The translations under genes were made by a program, and so were the position numbers. Source: Siphonodentalium dalli (Eukaryota; Mollusca; Scaphopoda; Gadilida; Siphonodentaliidae). From it: DNA of 64,000 nt. The stretch is from NCBI GenBank assembly GCA_032622095.1, contig CP136066.1, positions 190,824,816 to 190,888,815 of the forward strand. The letters are read 5' to 3'. Each line of letters opens with the position of its first letter. The first letter of the stretch is position 1. Of the stretch, positions 11,227 through 22,548 are shown in pieces. The notes below the pieces were generated by a model. It was not told where the DNA came from, made no database searches, and worked only from the letters and a program-made list of their open reading frames with translations.

Positions 11227-13529
11227 ATGGATCCAAAGAGACATAAGTGTACTGAAAGTGTATGTGCATCTTTTCAAACGCTATCCACTGGTGACGTTTT
11301 GTTGACATCTAGACATATTGTGGCTGAGGATTTAGTCACCACTGTCAACAGCAACAACAAAAACACACAGACAACTGTCACTGGCACCATCTTGCTATTT
11401 AGTAGTTGCATGCATTTAGAATGAATCGACGCTCATATAATTATCTCAATGACATTGGTGCAGAGGTTGAACTAATTGGACAGGAAACATACCAGTTGCC
11501 ACATCTCCTTGAAGGAAGCTTATCAAATTGTGTAATATATGACCTATATAACTTGGCTAAGAAAAACAAATATAATATAACACAGTCACTAAAGAAATGG
11601 ATCAGTCAAATGAGAGCTACGAATCTTGAGGAAATTGATGCAGATCGCACTTTCCGGAATTGCAGTGGAATGGTTGCTAAAGCTAAAGTAAAGAAGACAA
11701 GGATTGAAAAGAACATCATCTTAATGAAACCATTTAAGGTATACATGTATAACACATAATATATGACTACATCAACTGTTGAAACACCAAATATAATTAC
11801 CTCTGCTCCATATTGTAGTACTATGCCCCCAACATCAAATATGGAAGACAAATTAGAGGAACAGAGATCTATGGTTAGAAAGTTACAAAATGGCTGAAAT
11901 GTTTAAAGAGAAAATTTCTACGCCACACACAGAAAGAACTGGAACTGAAGAACAAATTGCAAAAGACAGAAAATCAATTTAAGTCATTAGGGAAGCAGTG
12001 CAAAACTGAAAAAAAAGAAACAATCCTTGTCATTTAAATTACTTGCTGCAACAAAGTTACAACGGAATAAATATTTCAGTCGGACAATTAAAAACAATCG
12101 AGAATCAAGAGCTTAAATGAAAAAGTGGCTGATGCTGATTGGAGAATTGCCAAGTTGGAAAGAGAGCTAACATAATTTAAAAATGATGATGAGATTGATC
12201 AACTCAGGAAGAAGATAGAAAAACCAAATTAAATTATGATACCTGGTAAATTTAACAAGCGACAATTCTGTGCTACAGGTTTATGATAACAACGAGAGAG
12301 CATATTCTAACAACTTTGTAAAATGTGTCATGGACTTGACTGATGCAAAAGTAGCTGCGGAGAAAGTTGGCACAGTCATGACAACTGTACTGAAGCTCTG
12401 TGGTAAAACTGTTAATCGGCTTCCTTCGTATAAAACCATATGCAACATAGTTGACAGGAAAGCAGCAATAGTCCAAGAACAGTTAAGAACTATTTTGCCA
12501 GAAGAAAGGAACACCACACTCTACACCGATGAGACAAGGAAATATGACCGAACATCAGAGGTATATGTATTAACTGATGACACACAAACTCCGTACCTTC
12601 TAGGTCTGAGATAAATGGCTGATAAGAGCTCGAAATCAACACATTTAAAGAGATCTTAGATGACATCAATATTCACTGTCAGGCAGAATCGCCATCTAAT
12701 AGGCCTGGCCATAACATTCTGGTAAATATTAAAAATACTATGTCTGACCGGGCTTCAACAGAATTTGTTTCAACCAAATGTTAGAAGATTACAGAAAAGA
12801 TCTGCTACCCGATATGGTCAGTGGTTGGTCAGATATGACAGAGGAGGAGCAGAGTATGTGTTCACACATGAATAACTTCTTTTGGGGTTGCATCTTCTGT
12901 GTGGGTTGGCAGATGCTTGTGAGGAAACCTTGAACAAGTGTGAAGTCTCAGTAACAGAAACATTCATAGGGTCAGCTAAATATCCTGAGTTGAAAAAATT
13001 TCACAAAAATGAAAGTGGTACTTTGCGCTTATTAAGAACAAGCTGCAAGGCATTTGCTGTTGACGAAGATGAAAAAAACGGAGTCAGTGCCCAACGGAGG
13101 ATCTATTTGAGGAGTAAAAAAGATAATAATAGAATAACTAGGTTCAAACATAATAGGTTCAATTTAATATTTTTCCTTGATCATGCCATTTACTATCACC
13201 ACGAAGATATTGCCAAATTCCTCAGTTCTGTTCATGGTACCCAAAACCTTCTTTTGAAAGCTGTTCTTGCAGATGTTAATGAAAGTCTTTACCTGGCAGG
13301 TCTGCGAGCACTTGGACTGATTTCAAAATTTGTAACAGCACCACTGTGGCGGCTTTTAGAAGAAAACCATATCTATATCTATATTTGCGAATGTCTGTCT
13401 GTCTGTCTGTCTGTCTGTGTTCTATAGAAATTCACAGGAGACCATCTAGATGATGCCAAAGGGGTCTACTAGGGGTAGCTTTTTACGAGAAAGATAATGG
13501 TCGGGGTTAGAATTTTCTAAAGTGACGCC

Positions 13530-14700
13530 GTTGTTGTCAGGGGCAGAAAAGGGGGAGGGGCAGAAAAAAATTTGTCGCCGATTGCCACCAAACTTATATA
13601 TAATCATCCCCATAACATGAGGAATCTAATGGCGTGGTTTAAATATGGCAAAAGTCGCGCCGTTCGCATCAGGGGTGCCCGGAAGGGGGGCAGTTTTTTT
13701 TTCTGTCGCCGATTGCCACGAAACTTACATATAATCATCCCCATGATATGAAGAATCCAACGGTGTGGTTTAAATATGTCAAAAGTGGCGTCGTTTGAGT
13801 CAGGGATGAACGGAAGGGGACAGTGGCACCAAAATTGATAAAACTTATTTTAGCGCCGATTTCCACCAAATTGGTATATATTCTTCTTCGTGATACAAGG
13901 AATCTAATTGTGCGATTTAACAACGCCAAATTGTTGTTTTTGGATGAGAGATTGGGAGGGGTGGGCACTAAATTTGATAATAAGTCGCCGATTGCCACCA
14001 CACTTATACGAAATCATCCCCATGGTATGGGGAGTCTAATGATGTGGATTTTATCTGTCAAATGTGGCCTGATTCGAGTCAGCGTTGCATTGAAAGGGAC
14101 AGGGGCACCAAAATTGATGCACAATTTTTTTAGCGCCAATTTCCACCAAATTGATACACGTTCTTATCCATGATACGAGGAATCTAATCGTGATTTAAAG
14201 ACGCCATAGTGGTGCTGTTTTGGTGAGAGATGGAGAGGGGAGGGATTGGCACCAAATTTGATAAAAAAAATTGTTTAGTCGCCGATTATCACCAAACTTA
14301 TAAACAATCATCTGTATGATATCAGGAGTGTAATCGTGTGGTTTAAGGATGTCACAAGTGTGGCCACTCGAGTCAGTGGTGTATATAGATGAGAGGGACA
14401 CAAAACTTATATCTATATGTTCAGTGCCGATTTCTACCAGATTGATACATATTCTTCTCCGTGATACGAGAAATCTTATCGTGTGGTTTAGATACACCAA
14501 ATTGGTGTCCTATGTGTGAGAGATATGGGGACCTTCAATGTGATACGATTTTCACCAATTTCATATATATGCATCTCTAATGAGTCTTAGTGTGTGCAGC
14601 TTGAGTCCGAAATAGGGACGGGAGGGTCACCAAAACTGATACAAAATATTTTTAGTACAAATTACCATCAAATTCAGACACGTTCTTCTCAAATGATACA
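13530..14700. repeat. Degenerate 130-150-bp tandem array inside the Helitron
   Basis: The motif gccgattgccaccaaactta and variants recur near 13576, 13708, 13852, 13986, 14133, 14281 and 14427. Each is followed by a catgatacgaggaatctaat-like block and a gtggtttaaatatgyc-like block. Spacing alternates between about 131 and 148 bases. It explains all ORFs called in this interval. Confidence 0.75.
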
Positions 14701-14705
14701 AGAAA

Positions 14706-14880
14706 TAGAATCGTTTCTGTCTTTTTGTCTGTCTGTGTTCGTTCTATATATAACTTCACGCGGTACAATCGAGATGGCACCAAGGCGTTCTAAGAAGGGT
14801 AACTTTTTACAAGGAAGATAATGGTGCGGGTTAAAATTTTATAAAATGACGCTGTTGGTGGGAGGGGAAATTAAAAAAAT
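14706..14880. repeat. Internal copy of the Helitron 5' region
   Basis: The segment with tctgtctgtgttcgttctat, a cacgcggtac...gagatg block, and aactttttac.aggaagataatgg repeats the layout of 13390-13510 just inside the Helitron 5' end. The element either duplicated its leader or captured a related copy. Confidence 0.6.
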
Positions 14881-15804
14881 ATGGTGAAATAGTTTTGTCG
14901 CTGATTTCCACGAAACGAATACATAATCACCTTCGCAATATGGCGTTGTTCGAGTCAGCGTTGCATCAAAAAATGATTTAATAAACCAAATTCCACCAAA
15001 TTCATACACGTTTTTCTCTAATGATATACCATGAATTAAATCACATTTGGTGTCGTTTGCGTCACGGATGGCGAGCGGATATGCACTATCGTTGATAAGA
15101 TTGCTATTCGCCGATATCCACATATAAGTTATATACAGTCACCAGGCCATCTCCATATCATTTTAAGTAGTTGGGCGTTCACATTTCACAATCCCGACAT
15201 ATGGTGACCCACATAAGTCACTTGAACAATTATATCTTCTTAACAGTCATATTTATATGGGAATGGCAATCAAGGCATTCACACAATGAGCTAGCAAAAA
15301 CAGATAAATAGAAGAAGCCTTAAACGTATATTTATCATTCTATTGAAGAGATACATATATTCGTGCAAACTGAGAGACCTCGAACCGTCAGAGGATTGCA
15401 TAGATATAATAACAAAATTTAGTCTGTTCCACTCAATACAGTTTCCACAAAAAGTTACAATTTGTCAAGAGATATGGAATGCATGTTCAAAAATAGTGGT
15501 CAGTGTGCAGTCAAATATAGTTTCTTCTGATATACAAGAAAATGCAGTTAGTAGCACAAGACTTTTCAGGATCCTACCAATACTGACATCTGACAAGGGT
15601 TTTTAGAACAGACTCATCGACTGACATAAACAACTCAAAATCTCGCTCTGTGCCTGGCACATGTAGCTGATATATGTGCGCAGCAACATTTCGTTTAAAA
15701 TAAGTATATTTACCCAATATATTGCACCATGAACAGAGGAGCACCTGGAAATTTCTTTGAAACATCTGTACCTTCATGGAGGTATGATAGCCAGGTGTCC
15801 TCGA

Positions 15805-16260
15805 GATTTTAGTCCAACCCACTAGATTGATTGATACATCTCAATATGTAAAACCCAATTATCATATTTTATCGAACTAATGTGTTTATGATATATATAT
15901 ATATGATATTATATCGTCTAATGTATACGTAGTTGTAAATAAATAAATACTTCATTATTGGTGGAACGGATTAATCGCGATAAACAGAATGACAATTGAC
16001 AAGGTGAGTCACTAATTATATTCCATGAATCTAAAGATTTTAGTCCAACCCACTAGATTGATTGATACATCTCAATATGTAAAACCCAATTATCATATTT
16101 TATCGAACTAATGTGTTTATGATATATATATATATGATATTATATCGTCTAATGTATACGTAGTTGTAAATAAATAAATACTTCATTATTGGTGGAACGG
16201 ATTAATCGCGATAAACAGAATGACAATTGACAAGGTGAGTCACTAATTATATTCCATGAC
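15805..16260. repeat. Perfect 231-bp tandem duplication
   Basis: Bases 15805-16029 and 16036-16260 appear identical, from gattttagtccaacccacta to actaattatattccatga, including a TA microsatellite and a taaataaataaa tract. Perfect identity beside highly degenerate repeats implies a very recent event or an assembly artefact. Confidence 0.85.
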
Positions 16261-17516
16261 TGTAATAATCATGTTTTGTGATGCTATTTGAATATACAAT
16301 TTATGAGAAAGAGCATTCTCTATTCCCAACAAATATCCACAGCATACATTAACCTGGGCAACGCCGGGTAACCCTGCTAGTTATTAATATGAACAGTCAC
16401 TACTCTAGTCTAATTTGCTTCCTTGATAAATGTGCCATTAATACGGAGGAAACACTGAGATTCATCCAATGTAATAACACTCCCTTTGACCAGGACCGAG
16501 ACGATAATGATATCGTCCTTGCAGAACCTTTGAAAGAAATACCATCTATTGACATCCATCTGTGCCCATTTCTGCAACAACTGTTTCGCACAATGCATCA
16601 ACATATTTCAAGACTGACTGCTGACCACATCTCTGTGGGAAAGTTCTGGAGTACCGAATCAAACGTCATTGAGGAAACCACATCTACAGTCAAACATAAT
16701 AAATTACCAGAATATTTTTTGGCCAGCTTGATCAACTTCTTAGATACCGACCCAACGCCACATCCCTGACAAGTGAGTCATTTTTGATGTATCTCCATAA
16801 CAAAACTGGAATCTGGCTGGACCAACTAGATGAGGAAACAAGGGATAAGCTTCTAACTCAATCTCGAAAGCAAGGACTTGAAATCAGGAAGCAATTCAAA
16901 GAAAGGTTAGACAAATTGAGGATACAAGGTTAGCTACTCAGAAGCACAAACAGGAAACAGCAAGATTGGAGGAGAAAAGGATAAAAGATGCAATTAAGAT
17001 CACAGGTGGTGTGACATTTTATGGATTATGGCAATCTCCAGAGCAAGTTGGTTGAGGAAGGATTGGTTCAAATTCTAGAGAACGAGAGATTGGCTGCATT
17101 CAGTGCTCAAGTAAAATGTAGAAATAAGGTTCTACATCAGAAAAGCTCAAACGCCACAATTTATACATTGTCACAGAAAGACGAAAATGGAAAATATAAA
17201 AAACATGACTGTGCTAAATTAAAAGAAAACCTACTTGTACTCATTAACGATGTTCGCGAAGACACCACATGTGAGCGAACACAGCAAGGTATTCCATTAT
17301 TGGTCGACAAACATGTTGAACACACATTTGACACAGGTACTTACAGAGGAAGAGTTATATCAGTAGTGCCAGGATTTCCTCAATGGTATAAACTTCATAT
17401 ATGATGAAGAGCCAGCAATATATGCTTACAACCTGCAGGAAGATTATGCTAAGGGTGACCTGAGAATCATTCTCAATGCTGACGTAGAAAATGTGGTCGA
17501 CAGTGCAGTATGAGGA

Positions 17517-18271
17517 GGTATGAATCACCTGAAGACCTGAATCACCGTTGGAATTCACTGTTATTCAATCTTTGTAACAAGTTGTGCCATAGCAGGATTA
17601 TCACCTCTTCCATACCAGTTACATCATCTTCTCACCATAAATAACAATTGCACACATCAGCGTAGCATATGTACTATACATTTGTTTGCTTGTTAAACTA
17701 CCACATCATATATTAGGGGAATATTTTTGTCGGGTTATTTTGTCCACCCAACATGACCTTGAAACGGGTACCCGCAAATGATAGCATTCTGTCGGTGTGC
17801 CTGTACGGGGTTACCTTGAAACAAAAATGGATCGACCAAAGCCATGGGACCAATTCCGTCAGTGGCGGGCTAATCTGCTAGTATCTAATATTTTGTACAC
17901 CGGTAACTACATAATACATGTTTACAAAGAGATAATTCACCTTTAAGTAATAATTTTGCTTTCTTATATTGAAGGATTGAAGATTAATTAAACTTGTCAT
18001 TTATAATGGGAGATAAACTACAACTGCATTAGACTCATAAATGTATTCCTCTATAACCTACGTACAAAAGATATATCATATACTGAATTTGTTCATTTAC
18101 ATTTGTGTGCCCGATATTTAAAAAAAATGCTTGGTTGTAGATTGATAATTAGCATTGACTTCAAAATATTGACGATACCAATTTCATTTTGAATATGTTT
18201 ACTAGTATATATAGGGTTCAAAGGTCATTGTTATATATATGCTGACAGTATTTCCTATTCATATATTTCAG
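17517..18271. other. No gene seen; possible Helitron 3' end
   Basis: Intergenic AT-rich sequence. At 17860-17881 gtggcgggctaatctgctag is followed by T, a Helitron-like CTAG/T terminus, but no matching 5' end was found. The preceding stretch 17715-17860 is more GC-rich than its surroundings. Confidence 0.35.
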
Positions 18272-19690
18272 GTCGAACAGGCGACATCAATTATACCGAA
18301 GGGAAAAATAAACCTGGTGAGCATACCTTTGACAGAAAACAGTGATTGCAGGCTTTTAGATCCAAACAACAACATTGAGAAACGTGTTTATACATGTTCC
18401 TTGACAAATGATGATAGTTGATATGACATAATAACCACCACACCATCAGAACTGGTTGAATGTCCATCATCGACATTTTCTACTGCCTCAGCTGTCATGC
18501 AAACAGTGTCCTCCGTTTCCTGATTGACTGAGTCAGGAGGGTATGGGATAGGTCCTCCGGATACATCCCGTATTCACACCGGCTCATCCAGTGCATATTC
18601 CGCATCAAATGTTGCTTCAAATTGCTCTCAACACATTTTCTCAACCAATGCTTCCTCCGTTTCCTGTCTGACTGAGTCAGGAGGGTATGGGATAGGTCAT
18701 CCGGATACATCCCGTATTCACACCGGCTCATCCAGTGCACATTCCTCATCAAATGTTGCTTCAAATTGCTCTCAACACAGTTTCTCAACCAATGCTTCCT
18801 CCGTTTCCTGTCTGACTGAGTCAGGAGGGTATGGGATAGGTCCTCCGGATACATCCCGTATTCACACCGGCTCATCCAGTGCACATTCCTCATCAAATGT
18901 TGCTTCAAATTGCTCTCAACACAGTTTCTCCACCAATGCTTCCTCCGTTTCCTGTCTGACTGAGTCAGGAGGGTATGGGATAGGTCCTCCGGATACATCC
19001 CATATTCACACCGGCTCAATCAGTGCACATTCCTCATCAAATGTTGATTCAAATTGCTCTCAAAACAGTTTCTCCACCAATGCTTCCTCCGTTTCCTGTC
19101 TGACTGAGTCAGGAGGGTATGGGATAGGTCCTCCGGATACATCCTGTGCTCACATCTGCTCGGCCAGTTCACATATATTGCCTGGATATGAAGCAGCATC
19201 TCATTATCTCAGCAAAATTCTGCGCCATTCTCCCATCATTGACAGTGCTGGTTTTATATCTGTTGACAATATCCTTACACACAAACCTTTGAATAATCTC
19301 TCTTTACGAGACATACAGCGTATTGTCGATAATAATGACAAAAAAAGATTCCACCTTCAGAAAGATTCAGATGTTCAGTGGAAAATACGTGCTAATAACG
19401 GTCATACCATACCAGCTGGAAATTTATATCTAACACCAAAATAACTCAGGCCAAAAATTTAGCAATGGCAGTACATGGCACCTCTCTCACAAAATGGGAA
19501 TCTATAAAAATTGAAGGAATAAAGCCCATGAAACGACAGTTCATCAATGAACCAGAAACAAATACTGTTATTAGTGGAATGCGGACAGATTCGGAGGTTG
19601 CCATCTATTTGGATATACAGAAATGTCATTCAGGACAGCCAACAATGTCATTTACAGTTCAGGTGGCACTGATTCAGATTCAGATTCAAT
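18272..19690 (+). pseudogene. RNA 2'-phosphotransferase (KptA/TPT1) gene with repetitive N-terminus, decayed
   Basis: KptA/TPT1 removes the 2'-phosphate left at a tRNA splice junction, using NAD+. After a 144-bp repeat region, the frame enters a KptA domain (about 19185-19690) with LSKILRH, IVDNNDKKRF, IRANNGH, then HGT and SGMR. The Arg-His-Arg-Arg catalytic set of the family (LRH, IRA, GMR) is kept. The gene is broken: in-frame TGA at 18419 and 18521 (the latter where every repeat copy has a Cys codon), and a one-base frameshift at about 19440 between the two halves of the domain. The 5' edge at 18272 follows an acceptor, atatatttcag. The 3' side may end at a donor-like cag/gtggca near 19662, so later exons could be missing or lie beyond the LINE. 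Likely a decayed multicopy member rather than the housekeeping TPT1. Confidence 0.75.
18491..19160 (+). repeat. 144-bp coding minisatellite, about 4.5 copies
   Basis: Units of 48 codons containing LTESGGYGIGPPDTS and SNCSQHSFSTNASSV repeat near 18525, 18669, 18813, 18957 and 19101 with few changes. The unit length is a multiple of three, so the frame is kept. The product is Ser/Thr/Gly-rich and probably disordered. A minus-strand ORF at 18495-19019 is an echo. Confidence 0.9.
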
Positions 19691-20339
19691 AAGATTTATT
19701 TCGTATTCAATATAATTATAATATATATATATAACAACAGGACCCCACAAAAAGTTTAACTTGCAAGTGCAGAGCCCTTATGCTTGTATAATGATACAGT
19801 GTTATGTGTACGTATATTGGGTGTATATGGTGCGGGTGCGTATTATCGTATAGAGATGGGCAAGAAGGGGTGGGGCTGGGTGGGGGGGGGGGGTCGGGTT
19901 GTGAGATGGTGATTATAGTCATTTTTTTTAGTTGTTATGCTTTATCTGGTAGCCAATATGATTATCTTGATGTCTTTATGCTGAGACCTGCGCGATCGTC
20001 TTGCAATTTTCAAGAATGTGGGGAATACCAGTATTTTAAGGTGATCAATGAAATATGGGTGTAAATACTGCTTGATTTGGTTGAGGAATTGGTTAAGGTT
20101 ATAAACAAGTTGATTAATTTGCACTGTTGTTCAGATGAGTGACAAATAGTGACACATGGAGGAAATGTGGCATAAATTTGGTTCGCCTGTTCCTCACCGG
20201 GAGAGCTGACCAGGAGAGGGAGGATTATCCTATGAGAATAAAGAGAAGTTCATTAATTTCTGCCCCCTCTTTTGGACAGTATCTGGCGTAAGGGACTGCT
20301 GGCTGGTATTGCCTTAGTATATATAATAGGGGCGAGAAT
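19691..20339. other. No gene seen; poly-G run
   Basis: Sequence between the KptA remnant and the LINE 3' side. It has a TA tract near 19722-19732 and a G-rich run at 19877-19893. No conserved ORF. It may contain the LINE 3' UTR or the rest of the host intron. Confidence 0.4.
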
Positions 20340-22480
20340 ACATACAAACTGGATTGTTATTTGATATTTGGGGTGTATTTATTAACGAAATGTGTTTTTA
20401 GGTACTTATGATATTTGTCACTAGTTTCTACGCGAAGCTTAAAATCACATGGGAGTTCATTCCATAGACATCTGGCTCTGGTTGATATGACACTTCTTCC
20501 TTTTATTGTTCTTCTGAATTCACAGTACAGATTTGAATTTGCTTTGAACCGTGTATTGTGGTTATGGATATCATGTATATTAGTAAATATTGAAGACAAG
20601 GATTTGGGGAGTTTCTTTTGATGGAAATCATGTAAAATTTGTATTAGTTGCATGTTTCCAATGTCATTCATCAATAGCATATTGTGGTCCCTGCATATTT
20701 CTGGTATGCTATTTTTTTGTAAGATAGTGTGGCGATAGCTTTGTTTTGTATTTTTTCAAGATTTTCAAGGCTTTTCTTTGTTGTTGCACTACATATGGCA
20801 TTACAATATGTGAGATGTTGGATAATCAGTACAGAATAGATTGTTTTCATTGCATCTCTGGGTATGAAATCACTGATTTTTCTCATGACTCCTAAATTTT
20901 TGGACAGTTTTTTAGTAATAGATTCCACTTGTATATTCCATGATAAATTTTCTTCAATATTAATTCCTAGGAATTTAGTATTTTTAACTGTTTGTATCTG
21001 ATTTTCATTGATCTTGAGCTCGGGTAGGACAGTTATTTTTTTGCATAGATCTGTATTCGTAAATATCATGTAATTAGTTTTTTCTAGGTTTAGATGTAAT
21101 TTATTAGCAAGAAACCATTTGCTCATTCTCTCCATTTCTTTGTTGACTACATCATATGCCTTACTGATATCTTTATTAGAGTAAAATGCATTTGTATCAT
21201 CAGCAAATAGTATTAGATTCAGGTCCTTACAACTATTTGGAAGATCGTTCATATATATCAGAAAGAGTAGAGGGCCAAGTAATGATCCATGTGGAACTCC
21301 ACATATTATATCTGTTTGTGAAGACAAGTGGCCTTCATACTGTACATATTGTTTTCTATTAGCCAAATAGCTTTGGAACCAGTTCAGTGCAACCCCACGA
21401 CATCCATAGTTTTCAAGTTTATTTAGCATTATATTATGATTTATTGTATCAAATGCCTTTGATAGATAAAGGAATACCCCAATGGCGTGTTCCCTATTAT
21501 CTAGGGCTTGGGTAATTTTCTCTAAGAGATCAGTTAGTGCTAGAATAGTTGAGTGATTCTTTCTGAAGCCATATTGACTACTATATAGACTATTGTATTT
21601 GGTTAAGTATTTGTTCAGTCGGTTGTACATCATTTTTTCTAGGATTTTGGAAAATACAGGTAGCACAGATACTGGCATGTAGTTACTTAATGTGGTTGGG
21701 TCTTTAGCTTTGAAAATAGGTACAACTTTTGCTATCTTCATGAGGTCATGATATTCCATTAGCAAGAGAAAGATTGCATATATGTGTAATGGGTTTAATG
21801 ATAAATTCGCTACAATGTTTCATGATTGAACACTTGAGATCATCAATACCGGCAGCCTTTTTTGCACTGATATTTTTGAGAATTACTATGACTTGATTAA
21901 TTTCTATGACTTATTTAATTTTTGAAGCAAGGGTTGGTCCAATATTGGTGAAGAATTCATTGAATTTGGTAGCAATTTCCCCTTTGTTATTAATATATTT
22001 ATTTTCATAAAAGAACTCTGTTAGGGTTTTGCTTCCCTTTTTCTTGTTGAGAATGTTTTTAAACAGTTTCCATGTGCCATTGATATTACCTTCATATTGT
22101 TGGAATTTCCTATGATAATAGTGTTGTTTGGCAGTACGGATAATTGAATTTAGTCTATTCCTATACTTCTTGTATCGATCATTATTATAGTATGTTCTGT
22201 TCTTACTGAATATTTTATATAGTGTATTCTTTCTTCTGATGGAATTCAGTATACCTGCTGTTATCCATGGATTGCAATGATTAGAAGGTTTGATATTCTT
22301 TCTGAAGTTTGGAAAATTATTATTGTAAATGTTTGTTAATGTTTCGTGGAAATAATTGTAGGCTTTGTTGCAATCCTGGTTGTCTAACACCATAATCCAG
22401 TCAATTTTGGATATTTCGGTTATACAATTGTCTTTGTTTCTTTTTGAATAGTCTCTTTGCATCATAGATACAAAATATTT
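20340..22480 (-). mobile_element. 5'-truncated LINE (jockey/CR1-like reverse transcriptase), degenerate
   Basis: Read on the minus strand, three ORF pieces follow the order of a non-LTR retrotransposon ORF2. The linker before RT (21911-22465) has PWITAGILNSIRRKNTLYK. The RT (20671-21765) has LSKAFDTINH, a GVPHGSLLGP box (usually PQGS, Q replaced by H) and the catalytic FADDT. A C-terminal piece (20357-20680) has HNTRFKAN and LWNELP. Frameshifts near 21760 and 20690 break it. No apurinic endonuclease precedes the linker, so the copy is 5'-truncated at about 22480, as is usual for this class. It separates the KptA remnant from the TatD remnant and is antisense to both. Confidence 0.85.
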
Positions 22481-22548
22481 TTTGAAATTGTATAGGCGTT
22501 TGCCATTTCGTGTACAGTTAGAACATATATCTTGTCATACACTTTCAG

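Larger units (their letters stand above)
13372..16380 (+). mobile_element. Non-autonomous Helitron, precise insertion
   Basis: The element starts TCTATATCTATATTTGCG next to a TGTC microsatellite and ends ...gccgggtaaccctgCTAG. It lies between A (13371) and T (16381), the A/T insertion site typical of Helitrons, with no target duplication. Removing it joins the host reading frame exactly: codon A+TT, then ATT AAT ATG. The 3' end has a short GC-rich hairpin (GGC aac GCC) before CTAG, as expected. No Rep/helicase ORF is visible, so it is non-autonomous. Inside are a degenerate tandem array and a perfect 231-bp duplication. Confidence 0.85.
11227..17516 (+). pseudogene. Decayed transposase-like/coiled-coil protein gene, interrupted by a Helitron
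   Basis: Several adjoining open segments in shifting frames give one long protein-like sequence. They include an N-terminal part (11227-11736), a coiled-coil-like Lys/Glu-rich part (11820-12230), a segment with TLYTDET (12270-12612), one with TMSDRASTEF (12640-12830), a long segment (12882-13371) and, beyond the Helitron, 16383-17516 with a GGVTFYGLWQSPEQV-like stretch and Lys/Glu-rich helices. Two spaced Asp residues in TDET and SDRA recall an RNase-H-fold transposase, but that is inference. I recognise the pattern only as a multicopy invertebrate family. Frameshifts near 11880, 12610, 12780, 12880, 16770 and 17000 and several stops make it non-functional, although two of them could be unresolved introns. 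The donor-like aag/gtatac at 11736 suggests the family is spliced. Confidence 0.6.

Noticed and set aside
18419-18523. Selenocysteine at the two in-frame TGA codons
   Set aside because: One TGA replaces an ordinary repeat Cys and no SECIS-like element was seen; other lesions show the gene is decayed.
18495-19019. Minus-strand 174-codon repetitive ORF
   Set aside because: Antisense echo of the 144-bp coding minisatellite, whose plus frame leads into a recognisable domain.
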